From: CAVQBP01 sp964448105 | GTDB taxonomy: Bacteria; Bacteroidota; Ignavibacteria; Ignavibacteriales; Ignavibacteriaceae | Reading direction: 5' to 3' | Length of the DNA: 43,386 nucleotides | Assembly: GCA_964448105.1 (NCBI GenBank) | Contig: CAYUVK010000036.1 | Coordinates: forward strand, 1 to 43,386 | Shown: piece after piece, positions 7,798 through 15,796 of the stretch | Numbering within the stretch: the stretch's first letter is position 1 | How the letters are laid out: each line of letters opens with the position of its first letter | Notes under the pieces: model-generated | Databases searched by the model: none | What the model was told of the DNA's origin: nothing | What the model saw: the letters and a program-made list of their open reading frames with translations, nothing else | Program-made: the position numbers and the translations under genes

Positions 7798-7831
7798 AAA
7801 AAAAAAACCGACCAGAGAAAGCTCAAATCGG
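7798..7831 (-). terminator. Intrinsic terminator upstream of the 82-residue gene
   Basis: On the minus strand, CCGATT-x-GAG pairs with CTC-x-GGTCGG (7831-7808; nine pairs including two G-U, one mismatch, CUUU loop). It is followed at once by ten Ts (7807-7798). It lies 120 bases upstream of the ATG at 7678, so it ends either a free small RNA or an attenuated leader. Confidence 0.7.
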
Positions 7832-7916
7832 AAAAACTTTGCTACCCTGGTATAAAAAATTACACAAATTTTATGCCTGTAGCAAATCTTCTATAAAAAA
7901 TCATCCTTTATTTTCA
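7798..7916 (-). ncRNA. Candidate small RNA or attenuator leader
   Basis: On the minus strand, a TTGACA promoter would start an RNA near 7916. The RNA contains a perfect 8-bp long-range stem TTTGCTAC/GTAGCAAA (7886-7879 with 7845-7838) around a 33-nt AT-rich loop that can itself pair. It ends in the hairpin and T10 tract at 7831-7798. About 118 nt in all. CTGGT (7851-7847, read on the other strand ACCAG) can alternatively pair with the terminator side near 7815-7811, so two exclusive folds are possible, as in attenuators and riboswitches. I cannot match it to a riboswitch family. A 14-codon frame from 7904 has its Shine-Dalgarno sequence directly abutting the ATG and is not a convincing leader peptide. 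Confidence 0.55.
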
Positions 7917-7921
7917 TTTCA

Positions 7922-7949
7922 AAAATACAGTAAAAAATGATAATGTCAA
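7922..7949 (-). promoter_or_regulatory. Sigma70-like promoter for the upstream small RNA/leader
   Basis: On the minus strand, a perfect TTGACA (7949-7944) is followed after 16 bases by TATTTT (7927-7922). The expected start is at about 7916-7915. The -10 box is weaker than the -35 box. Confidence 0.5.
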
Positions 7950-8054
7950 GGATTTAAGGTTAAAAAATTATAACAAATTAGTAACGGAAAATTTGATAAA
8001 AGGACATGTATTAAGGAATAAAAATTGAATATGATATTATAAATAATTGACTAT

Positions 8055-8083
8055 TTGAAATAATAAAAAAATTGCTATATTGT
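8055..8083 (+). promoter_or_regulatory. Probable promoter of the T9SS-exported repeat protein
   Basis: TTGAAA (8055-8060), 17 bases, then TATTGT (8078-8083), overlapping TATATT (8076-8081). The expected start near 8090 leaves a leader of about 35 bases containing the strong TAGGGGA ribosome binding site before the ATG at 8125. Confidence 0.4.
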
Positions 8084-8124
8084 AAACAGGTTTAAAAATA
8101 GTAGGGAAATTTCTTAGGGGAATT

Positions 8125-10326
8125 ATGAAAAAAATATCCTGTTTATATATTGTTGCCTTTCTTTTGAATTTAAATGTATTAGCACAAAATTTTTGGGAAC
8201 AGACTAAGGGTCCATCCGGTGGTGTCATAGCTGCCTTAGCTATTAATTCAAACAATTACATCTTTGCAGGAATTGAGTATGCAGGTATTTTCAGGTCCAC
8301 AGATAATGGGGAAAACTGGACTAAAATAAACAATGGTTTATTATCATACGTACAATGCTTGTCAGTAAATTCAAAAGATTATGTGTTTGCGGGAACATTC
8401 AGTAGCGGTGTTTTCCGTTCTGTTGATGATGGAGGAAATTGGATTCAAATAAATAAAGGCCTGCCTGATGGAGTAGTTATTGTATCTCTGGTGGTAAATT
8501 CACAGGATTATATTTTTGCTGCAACTTATAGTGGTTTATTCCGCTCAATGGATAATGGAGACAACTGGGTTCAGGTAAATAATGGTTTACCACAGGATAT
8601 CGTTTCATCACTATCAGTAAATTCAAAGGATTATATCTTTGCAGGAACTGGAATGAACGGCATGTATCGTTCTATAGATAATGGAAACAGCTGGGCTAAA
8701 ATTAATAATGGTTTATCTTATACTAGTTTTGGAGATTTGTTTATCCCAAGCATTTTGACATTAGCTATAAATTCAAAAGATTATATTTTTGCTGGGACTA
8801 ACATTGATTTTGGAGGAAATTCACATACTGCCAATGTATATCGGTCTACTAACAATGGGGATAATTGGGAAAAAACAAACACAGGCTTATCTAATTTTCA
8901 AGTTGTATCGTTAGCTATTAATTCAAGTAATTATATTTTTGCTGGAACAATAGAAGGTGGAATATTTCGCTCAACAGATGAAGGAGATAATTGGACCCAA
9001 ATTAATAACGGTTTATCTAATTCATCATTATATAACATAATTAGTTTAGGGGTAAATTCAAAAGATCAGATTTTTGCAGGTACATCTGACGATATTTATA
9101 TGTCTGAAGACAATGGACAAAATTGGAACCTAAAAGATAAAGGATTAAATAATTCTACCATAGAAGCTTTAGCGATAAACTCAAGTAATTATATCTTTGC
9201 AGCCGCTTTTCCTGGAAATTTTCTATCTTCTAATAATGGAAATAATTGGATTAGGGTAAACAATGGATTAACCAGTTATTCAGTTATATCATTAGCAATC
9301 AATTCAAACGATTATATCTTCGCTGGAACTTATGAAAGTGGTATTTTCCGGTCAACAAATAATGGTAATAACTGGATTCAGATAAATAATGGTTTAAGTT
9401 ATCTTCACGTTCAATCTTTAGCAATTAATTCCAATGGTGACATCTTTGCTGGGATTTATGGTTCGGTATTTCGTTCCACCGATAATGGAGACAGTTGGAA
9501 TCAAGTATATAACGGTTTGAGTAACTATATAGTTATTTCGTTAGCAATCAATTCACAAAACTATATATTTGCTGGAACTTCCGGCAACGGTGTATTCCGC
9601 TCGACAGATAATGGAGATAGCTGGATGCAAAGTAATCATGGATTGAGTGGAAGTTATATCCAATCTTTTGCAATAAATTCGAGAAATGACATTTTTGCTG
9701 GATTACCTGGACAAGGAGTTTTTCGTTCTACCGATAATGGAGATAACTGGATTCAAATAAATTATAACTTAACTAATCTATCAATTTATTGTATGGCTAT
9801 TAATTCTAACGATGACATTTATGCAGGGACTGCACCTGGTATTGATAATGGCAGTGTTTTTGAGTTGAAAGATAGTAGTAATAGCTGGACTCCAAAAAAT
9901 ACAGGTTTACCAAATTTAGGTTTAGGTTTAAATTTATTATCATTAGCAATCAATTCAAATGGATATATATTTGCAGGTACCCGATATTATGGTGTGTTTA
10001 CAACATTTTTCGATTCTAATAATGTTTCATTAATTCCAAATCTGATGTCAACAGATTTGCCAAAATATTTTAATCTTAAACAAAATTACCCAAATCCCTT
10101 CAACCCTGCTACAAAAATAGAATATTCAATTCCTAAAACTTCATTTGTATCCCTTAAAGTTTATGATATCCTAGGAGGAGAAGTTGCTACTTTAGTCAAT
10201 GAAGAAAAACATGCAGGGAATTATGAAGTTAAATTTGATGCTGACGATTTACCAAGCGGAATTTATTTCTATAAACTTCAAGCAGATAATTATTCTTCAG
10301 TGAAGAAAATGATTTTAATCAAATAA
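8125..10326 (+). CDS. Secreted Asp-box/BNR repeat protein with type IX sorting domain
   Basis: A 733-residue exported protein. Residues 1-20 are a signal peptide (Lys-rich, hydrophobic, ending LNVLAQ). Then come 13 repeats of roughly 40-50 residues, each built as 'LAINS..YIFAGT...G(I/V)FRS' plus an Asp box of the S-x-D-x-G-x-x-W type, for example STDNGDSW. Such repeats form beta-propeller blades in sialidase-like and photosystem II assembly factor-like proteins. Catalytic sialidase residues were not identifiable, so a binding or structural role is likelier than hydrolysis. The last 80 or so residues are a type A T9SS C-terminal sorting domain: 'LKQNYPNPFNPATKIEYSIP', 'VYDILGGEVATLV', 'GIYFYKL', 'KKMILIK'. 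TAGGGGAATT before the ATG is a strong ribosome binding site. No T9SS machinery gene is in the window. Confidence 0.9.
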   Translation: MKKISCLYIVAFLLNLNVLAQNFWEQTKGPSGGVIAALAINSNNYIFAGIEYAGIFRSTDNGENWTKINNGLLSYVQCLSVNSKDYVFAGTFSSGVFRSVDDGGNWIQINKGLPDGVVIVSLVVNSQDYIFAATYSGLFRSMDNGDNWVQVNNGLPQDIVSSLSVNSKDYIFAGTGMNGMYRSIDNGNSWAKINNGLSYTSFGDLFIPSILTLAINSKDYIFAGTNIDFGGNSHTANVYRSTNNGDNWEKTNTGLSNFQVVSLAINSSNYIFAGTIEGGIFRSTDEGDNWTQINNGLSNSSLYNIISLGVNSKDQIFAGTSDDIYMSEDNGQNWNLKDKGLNNSTIEALAINSSNYIFAAAFPGNFLSSNNGNNWIRVNNGLTSYSVISLAINSNDYIFAGTYESGIFRSTNNGNNWIQINNGLSYLHVQSLAINSNGDIFAGIYGSVFRSTDNGDSWNQVYNGLSNYIVISLAINSQNYIFAGTSGNGVFRSTDNGDSWMQSNHGLSGSYIQSFAINSRNDIFAGLPGQGVFRSTDNGDNWIQINYNLTNLSIYCMAINSNDDIYAGTAPGIDNGSVFELKDSSNSWTPKNTGLPNLGLGLNLLSLAINSNGYIFAGTRYYGVFTTFFDSNNVSLIPNLMSTDLPKYFNLKQNYPNPFNPATKIEYSIPKTSFVSLKVYDILGGEVATLVNEEKHAGNYEVKFDADDLPSGIYFYKLQADNYSSVKKMILIK

Positions 10327-10419
10327 ATTTTGGCACTTTTTAGTAATAAAAAAATTTCATAGAGCAGTTCACCCCTTGTTTGTAAATAGCTGGGATTTAG
10401 CGTATACCTTCTAATTATA

Positions 10420-10448
10420 TTGCGATATGTCCTGTAAATGTGTTAAAT
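10420..10448 (+). promoter_or_regulatory. Possible promoter of the polysaccharide locus
   Basis: TTGCGA (10420-10425), 17 bases, TTAAAT (10443-10448), giving a short leader before the first gene of the locus at 10484. Both boxes depart from consensus. The leader end AAACAGATATTAAA (10470-10483) recurs before metF (1379-1392). Confidence 0.33.
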
Positions 10449-10483
10449 TTACAAATTATTTTTTTCACTAAACAGATATTAAA

Positions 10484-11647
10484 ATGGCAGAAGATCGTAA
10501 TATTGACCTCTTGGATTATTTGTTAATAATTCTAAAACAAAAAACGCTTTTAATTACCGTTTTTATAGTTACTCTTATAGTTTCATATCTTCTAATCTAT
10601 TTTCTTATTCCTCCACAATATGAGTCAAAAGCTGTAATAATCCCTTCAGGAGAGACATCTCTGTCAAGTTTGTCGGGGTTATTTAAGGATCTTAAAAATT
10701 TACCTTTGGGATTGGGAGGGGGTACGCCGACTTCAGAAACTGATTTATATACTACTATTATATATAGCAGATCTTTTTTAGAAGATATGATAAATAAATT
10801 TAATTTAATGAAGGACTATAATGAAGATAGTAAAGAAAAGACGATAAAAATTTTAAAGAAGCATATTAATGCTGAAGAAAACGATCAGAGTGCATATGAA
10901 ATAACTGTAGACGCCAGTTCTCCTAAAATAGCCGCTGATATGGTAAACTATCTCTTAGAAAGCCTTAATCGAACTGTAATAAATCTTAATATTAGTAAAT
11001 CAAGAAATAATCTTGAATTTATAACAAAACGATATAAAGAAATAAATGCAAGCCTTGCTGCAGCTGAAGATTCTTTACAAAAATATCAGGAAAAATCCGG
11101 AATGTTTGAAGCTGAGGAACAATTAAAATTGATTATGGGAGCTTATTCGGAATTAGATGCTAATTTACTAGAGAAAAAATTTGAATTTTCTTTTTTGAAA
11201 GAGACGTTACCGCAAGATTCTCCATTGCTTAATGAAATGAAGACTAAATGGGATTTGTATAAAAATGAGATAGAAAATATTAAACAAAAAGGAGAAAAAA
11301 ATAGTATTCTTCTACCTTATAAATCATTACCTTTAAGAGCCAAAAACTATTTGCGACATTATAGAGATGTAGAAATATATCATTCTATATTGAAAATTGT
11401 TGTCCCGCTTTTAGAACAAGCAAAATTTGAAGAACAAAAGAATATGCCTATTTTACAAATAATAGATCACGGTTCAATTCCAGAAAAAAAATTTTATCCC
11501 CCAAGAGTTTTATTCTCACTTATATCAACTTTAATTGTCTGTATCCTTTTTATTTTGTATTTGGTATTAAGAGATATTTATAGTAATTCCACTAATCCTA
11601 AGCTTAAAAAAGTAAAAGAACAATTAAGGTTCAAGAAACATAATTAA
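10484..11647 (+). CDS. Wzz-like polysaccharide chain-length determinant
   Basis: Inner-membrane polysaccharide co-polymerase, 387 residues. There is a short cytoplasmic N-terminus 'DLLDYLLIILKQKTLL', a first membrane helix (about 21-43), and a 'PPQYESKAVIIPSG' segment typical for the Wzz domain start. A long periplasmic region with a coiled coil (about 165-260) and a C-terminal membrane helix (about 341-363) follow, then a basic tail. Proteins of this type set the length of Wzy-polymerised glycans. The tail carries no Walker motifs or tyrosine cluster, so it is not a fused BY-kinase. It is the first gene of the polysaccharide locus. The next gene follows in the same frame right after the stop codon. 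Confidence 0.85.
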   Translation: MAEDRNIDLLDYLLIILKQKTLLITVFIVTLIVSYLLIYFLIPPQYESKAVIIPSGETSLSSLSGLFKDLKNLPLGLGGGTPTSETDLYTTIIYSRSFLEDMINKFNLMKDYNEDSKEKTIKILKKHINAEENDQSAYEITVDASSPKIAADMVNYLLESLNRTVINLNISKSRNNLEFITKRYKEINASLAAAEDSLQKYQEKSGMFEAEEQLKLIMGAYSELDANLLEKKFEFSFLKETLPQDSPLLNEMKTKWDLYKNEIENIKQKGEKNSILLPYKSLPLRAKNYLRHYRDVEIYHSILKIVVPLLEQAKFEEQKNMPILQIIDHGSIPEKKFYPPRVLFSLISTLIVCILFILYLVLRDIYSNSTNPKLKKVKEQLRFKKHN

Positions 11648-11659
11648 AGGTATTATCTT

Positions 11660-13072
11660 TTGCTAAATGGCAACATAGTATATAATGAGCACCCGCAATC
11701 CTTTTTAAGCTATATAAAGATTTTTGGTGCGGTTGTTCTAATAGTCTTGTTTTTAATTTATTCAAGTTATTTCCAGCTTGCTGATTTCACAATTTTATTT
11801 TTATTATTACTTCTTGCTTCATCAGCGTTTATCCTAAATTTCAGAATAATATTGTTTTTTTTTATAATTTCGATCTTTATAGGGATAATCTATTACTATT
11901 TTGCAATTTCTGTATACTTTTCAATTTTTATATTAATTTCATTTCTTATAAATTATAAATTTAAATTAAGTGAAATCAAGAATCCTATACTGCCATACTT
12001 TCTTATTTTTATTGTAGCAATTATTCCTTCTTATTTTAATTCAGGGGTTATTTTGTTTTCAATGTTTCTTTCATATAGGGTATTTGCATTTTTTTTCGTG
12101 TTTACAATAATTTCCATATTTGTTTCCAAATATTCGCATATAGAGAAGATATTAAAATTATATGTCTTAATGGCTTTGATTAATGGAATAGATGTTATTT
12201 ATCTGGCCTTGACAACCGGAAAAAGAGTCTTTGGATTTGCAAATATAATGTATGTGGATTTAGTAAATGTTGCCTTAATAATATGTTTTATTGGTTTTAT
12301 TTATAATAAAAATAAAAGGTTTAAATATGGTTTAGGGACTTTTATCTTAACATGTGCATTAATTTTTACACAAACTAGAGGAATATGGATAGTTGCCAGT
12401 ATTACTATAATTTCAATAATGATTCATGCATGCTTTAATTCCGAAAGAATTGGAATAAAGAAAAAAAATATGATTTTAATTGTAATAATTTCATTTTTAT
12501 TTTTAATTGGCATTGTTTTTTTGTTGAAAGATATAAATCCTGGTACTTATGAAAGAGTTAACCTTGCGACGCATTCAAACAAAGAGATTACTGTTTCAAA
12601 TATAAATTCAATAGCAACCCGATATCTTATTTGGACTACTGCCTGGAATGCTTTTACGGCACATCCTTTAATCGGGATAGGGTATTATTCATTTCCATTT
12701 ACATCAATTAATTATTCTACTATAAATCCAATACTGTATGAAATGTTTGTAAAAGGATTAACGGCTCATACAACAATTCTTGCCCTTTTAGCAGAAGCCG
12801 GCTTACTAGGTTTTATTGGTTTTCTGATATTTCTATTTAAAACATTAAAATTTGCAAAACAGAATCTTAGGCAAAGTGAGACAAAAACCCAATGGTATTA
12901 TTCTTTAACTATTTTTTGGATTTCATTCTATATTTCTCTATCAATGATTGTTACCGATGCTTGGTTGTGGGGAACATTACTTATGGTTTGGGGAATTATT
13001 TTAGGCTTATCAATTGCAAATTTTAAGTTAATTCAAAAATTTAATAAAAATGAGATTCCAGATACTGAATAA
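11660..13072 (+). CDS. O-antigen ligase/polymerase (Wzy/WaaL-like) membrane protein
   Basis: A 470-residue polytopic membrane protein with about a dozen hydrophobic segments. The larger periplasmic loop between about residues 285 and 365 contains 'SIATRYLIWTTAWNAFTAHPLIGIGYYSF'-like sequence, read here as two parts: the R-x-x-x-W region near 317-322 and 'HPLIGIGYYSF' from about 335. 'QTRGIW' near 238-243 fits the Arg-containing helix of the Wzy_C (O-antigen ligase) family. It either polymerises repeat units or transfers glycan to an acceptor; the locus position favours polymerase. The frame is closed by the preceding gene's stop at 11645-11647, and the only sensible start is TTG at 11660 with AAAGG upstream. 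It overlaps the FkbM gene by 23 bases. Confidence 0.82.
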   Translation: MLNGNIVYNEHPQSFLSYIKIFGAVVLIVLFLIYSSYFQLADFTILFLLLLLASSAFILNFRIILFFFIISIFIGIIYYYFAISVYFSIFILISFLINYKFKLSEIKNPILPYFLIFIVAIIPSYFNSGVILFSMFLSYRVFAFFFVFTIISIFVSKYSHIEKILKLYVLMALINGIDVIYLALTTGKRVFGFANIMYVDLVNVALIICFIGFIYNKNKRFKYGLGTFILTCALIFTQTRGIWIVASITIISIMIHACFNSERIGIKKKNMILIVIISFLFLIGIVFLLKDINPGTYERVNLATHSNKEITVSNINSIATRYLIWTTAWNAFTAHPLIGIGYYSFPFTSINYSTINPILYEMFVKGLTAHTTILALLAEAGLLGFIGFLIFLFKTLKFAKQNLRQSETKTQWYYSLTIFWISFYISLSMIVTDAWLWGTLLMVWGIILGLSIANFKLIQKFNKNEIPDTE

Positions 13073-13919
13073 ATTACATAGAATAAAGGAATTAATTGAT
13101 ACTCAAGGTAAAAGGAAAATTTTACAAATTTTGAGGATATTATTTCTGCCTTATCATGAGTATTATTTTAAAAGCAATATTGGTTTTTTAATTAAATTGG
13201 ATCTGAGTAAAGATGTAGATTGCAGATTTTATCTTAATAAATTTGAAACAAATACTATCCTTTTTTTTAAGGAAATAATAAATTCAGGCGATATTATATT
13301 TGATGTTGGAGCTAATATAGGTATATATTCAATTGTTGCAGGAAAAAAGGTTGGAATAAATGGTAAAGTATTCGCTTTTGAACCGGCAGAATGGGCTCAA
13401 AAAAGATTATTAGATAATTTTAAATTAAATAAGTTAGTAAATATCAAAATTATTACTGCAGGAGTTAGTGATCTTGAGGGTGATACGCTTTTTTATTTGT
13501 GTGAAGATGATGCCTATAACTCATTAGGAGAAAATCCAATGCAGAAGATAATTAAAGAAGAAATGATTAAAGTAATAACTCTTGATGAATTTTGTAGAAG
13601 GGAAAATATTACAAGAGTAAATATTATAAAAATTGATACTGAAGGGGCTGATTACCTTGTGTTAAAAGGGGCTAAAAATATTTTGAGTAAAAAATCAGCT
13701 CCAATAATATTTTGTGAATATAATAGATATACACAGGTCAATAAAAGATTTAAATTAAAAGATATGTTAGATTTTCTAATAAATCTGGACTACCAGGTAT
13801 ATGAACTTAAAGGTAAAAAGTTAAAATTTTTTAATGCGGAAGAAAGTAGTGCCGAAGAGCTTATTTGTTTGAAATCTGAACATTATTCAAGAATACCACT
13901 AGATGCAATGGAGCAATGA
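13050..13919 (+). CDS. FkbM family methyltransferase
   Basis: S-adenosylmethionine-dependent methyltransferase of the FkbM (Methyltransf_21) type, 289 residues. SAM-binding motif I is 'FDVGANIGIYS' (about 84-94), followed by 'VFAFEPAEWAQKRLLDNFKLN' (post-I region, Glu for the ribose hydroxyls). 'VITLDEFCRREN' and 'VNIIKIDTEGADYLVLKGA' are the family's C-terminal motifs. These enzymes commonly O-methylate sugars in surface glycans. The substrate here would be a sugar of the locus product, which is inference. The start lies inside the upstream gene by 23 bases, and the end overlaps the flippase gene by an ATGA junction, so translation is likely coupled. Confidence 0.87.
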   Translation: MRFQILNKLHRIKELIDTQGKRKILQILRILFLPYHEYYFKSNIGFLIKLDLSKDVDCRFYLNKFETNTILFFKEIINSGDIIFDVGANIGIYSIVAGKKVGINGKVFAFEPAEWAQKRLLDNFKLNKLVNIKIITAGVSDLEGDTLFYLCEDDAYNSLGENPMQKIIKEEMIKVITLDEFCRRENITRVNIIKIDTEGADYLVLKGAKNILSKKSAPIIFCEYNRYTQVNKRFKLKDMLDFLINLDYQVYELKGKKLKFFNAEESSAEELICLKSEHYSRIPLDAMEQ

Positions 13920-15424
13920 GAAAAAAACTCATAATTAACTCTTTATCAGGTGGTGCTCAATTATTTATCGGAACTTTGCTTTTACTAATAGCTGTTCCTG
14001 TTTTTATTAAAAAACTAGGTATTGAGCTGTATGGAATTTATTCTTTAATACTGGTAGTTAATAGTTTCAGTGTATTTTTAGGTTTAGGGATAAATTCTGG
14101 TTTAATTAAATTTTTGGCAGAACAAGGTAAAAGTAAAGAATCAGATATCGATGTTGTAGTTGCTTCTTCACTTTTGATTTTAGTGGTTTTACCATTCACT
14201 TTACTGGGCTTATTGTTTAATGAGTTTATTCTAAAAAATATTTTAAAGATACCTGTCCAGTTTATTAATAACGACACTAAATATTTTTTTGACTTTTTAA
14301 TAATTGGAAATGTTTTCCAATTCCTCGGACAGATCCCTGTAGCCATTCTTGATTCTTTGCAAAAAATTTATTTAACAAGCATTTATCAATTTATCTATCA
14401 AGCAAGTTACTGGACACTAACAATCTCGGCAATTTTTTTATTTGGTTCATTAAAAATGATAGGTTTAGGTATTTTTCTCAGTATTCTTTTTTGGCTTCTG
14501 TTATTAATGATAAGTACAAATAAACATTGGGGGAAACTTTCCTTAAACTTCAACCTTATTGATATAAGGAGATCATTAAAAAAGCAAATTGGTTATACAT
14601 ATAAATTGTATATTACACAAATAATTAACTTCTTCTATGAACCTTTGACGAAAATCCTGATCTCTTCATTTTTGGGTGTAACTCAAGTTGGTTATTTTGA
14701 CATTATTCTTAAAGTTAGAACCCAAATATGGAATATACTTATCAAATTGTTGTATCCCCTTTTCCCATTTATATCAAAATTAAAGGATGAAAAAATAATT
14801 CGAAATTTGATCCATGATATAGAACAAAAATTAATTTACGTAATTTTATTAGTCATAAGTATTATAGTGTTTATAATTCCCGGGTTTGTTAGAATTTGGC
14901 TGAAAAATGATATAAGTGAGATTTATATAGGTATGATTCTGATTGTCTCAGCTAATTTACTTGCCATTATTGTTGTCCCCTTATATCAGTACCTTACATT
15001 AAAAAAACCCGAAAAGACAATAATATTGCAAAGTCTAAATGTTATGGTTAATCTTATTTTATTCTTTTTATTTTATAAAAGCTTAGGTTTTATGGCAGCA
15101 ATATTAGGGAATGTTTGTGCAATTTTATCTTCTACTACTTTATCTATATATTACCAGAAAAGATATATGCAAAGCTTAATTTTTAACAATTTTAATCAGT
15201 TTTCTAAGACTATACTGTTATTTATAATTTTAATGAGTATAGCTTTTATCATAAATATTTTAATAAAAAATGAATTATTAGAAATTTTTATTTTGCCCTT
15301 AATCCTTTTATTTTTTGATATTATTTTTATCCGGCTATTAAAGCTTATTTCCAAAGATGATATAATAAAATATTCGGGAAGTAATCAAAGAATTGAAAAT
15401 ATATTAACTAAAATCTTTATCTAA
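13916..15424 (+). CDS. Wzx-like polysaccharide flippase
   Basis: A 502-residue integral membrane protein of the MATE/polysaccharide-transport superfamily with about 14 hydrophobic segments. The N-terminus 'LIINSLSGGAQLFIGTLLLLI' and 'GIELYGIYSLILVVNSF' is the usual first-helix pattern of Wzx proteins ('lGxexyGiysl'). It would move undecaprenyl-diphosphate-linked repeat units across the inner membrane for the Wzy-like enzyme. ATGA overlap with the FkbM gene. This is one of two flippases in the window; the other (31896) is outside the polysaccharide locus. A 372-base gap follows. Confidence 0.86.
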   Translation: MRKKLIINSLSGGAQLFIGTLLLLIAVPVFIKKLGIELYGIYSLILVVNSFSVFLGLGINSGLIKFLAEQGKSKESDIDVVVASSLLILVVLPFTLLGLLFNEFILKNILKIPVQFINNDTKYFFDFLIIGNVFQFLGQIPVAILDSLQKIYLTSIYQFIYQASYWTLTISAIFLFGSLKMIGLGIFLSILFWLLLLMISTNKHWGKLSLNFNLIDIRRSLKKQIGYTYKLYITQIINFFYEPLTKILISSFLGVTQVGYFDIILKVRTQIWNILIKLLYPLFPFISKLKDEKIIRNLIHDIEQKLIYVILLVISIIVFIIPGFVRIWLKNDISEIYIGMILIVSANLLAIIVVPLYQYLTLKKPEKTIILQSLNVMVNLILFFLFYKSLGFMAAILGNVCAILSSTTLSIYYQKRYMQSLIFNNFNQFSKTILLFIILMSIAFIINILIKNELLEIFILPLILLFFDIIFIRLLKLISKDDIIKYSGSNQRIENILTKIFI

Positions 15425-15796
15425 AAAAGCAGAATAAATAAATTCAGAGTCTGAGGAAAATGTGTATTTATTCTTTAATATTAAAAGCAATCTTTTGATG
15501 ATTAAAAAATTAGTATTAAATAATAAACTGAAATTTCCAAGCCATCTGTTTAGTAAAAAGCCCTCTTGGTTAAAATGCATAGAGATGTTTTTACAATCAA
15601 ATTAGGAATTGAAATCGTGAACCAAGCGGCAAATGTGCACTCAATATAATATGTACATTATTTTAAAACAAAAATATGGATAATAGCAATTTTTCTTCAA
15701 TGATATTTGGGGATATATAGAGATGGCTTCATTAAATTGATAAAAATAATTCCATTGGTCAATAATTAGCATCACAATTAAAATTCTCATTTAATA
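15425..15796. other. Non-coding gap in the polysaccharide locus, possibly a decayed gene
   Basis: No gene of normal length fits here. A 35-codon frame at 15498-15605 starts 'MIKKLVLNNKLKFPSHLFSK' and ends at TAG. An overlapping frame on the other phase continues to a TAA near 15647, as if a longer frame had been broken. The fragment vaguely recalls the start of sugar acyl- or sulfotransferases. This is too weak for a named pseudogene. No hairpin with a T-tract was found. Confidence 0.3.

Noticed and set aside
7860..7904. 14-codon leader peptide inside the upstream small RNA
   Set aside because: The AAAGG sequence abuts the ATG directly, leaving no spacing for initiation, and no run of regulatory codons is seen.
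8047..8052. TTGACT as the -35 box of the T9SS protein gene
   Set aside because: The nearest -10-like TATATT is 23 bases away; TTGAAA at 8055 has better spacing.
10381..10483. Possible JUMPstart/ops element before the polysaccharide locus (TAGCTGGGATTTAGCGT)
   Set aside because: Only a loose likeness to the enterobacterial element; the GGCGGTAGCGT core is absent.
10484..11647. Possible BY-kinase fused to the Wzz-like protein
   Set aside because: The C-terminal tail has no Walker A/B motifs and no tyrosine cluster.
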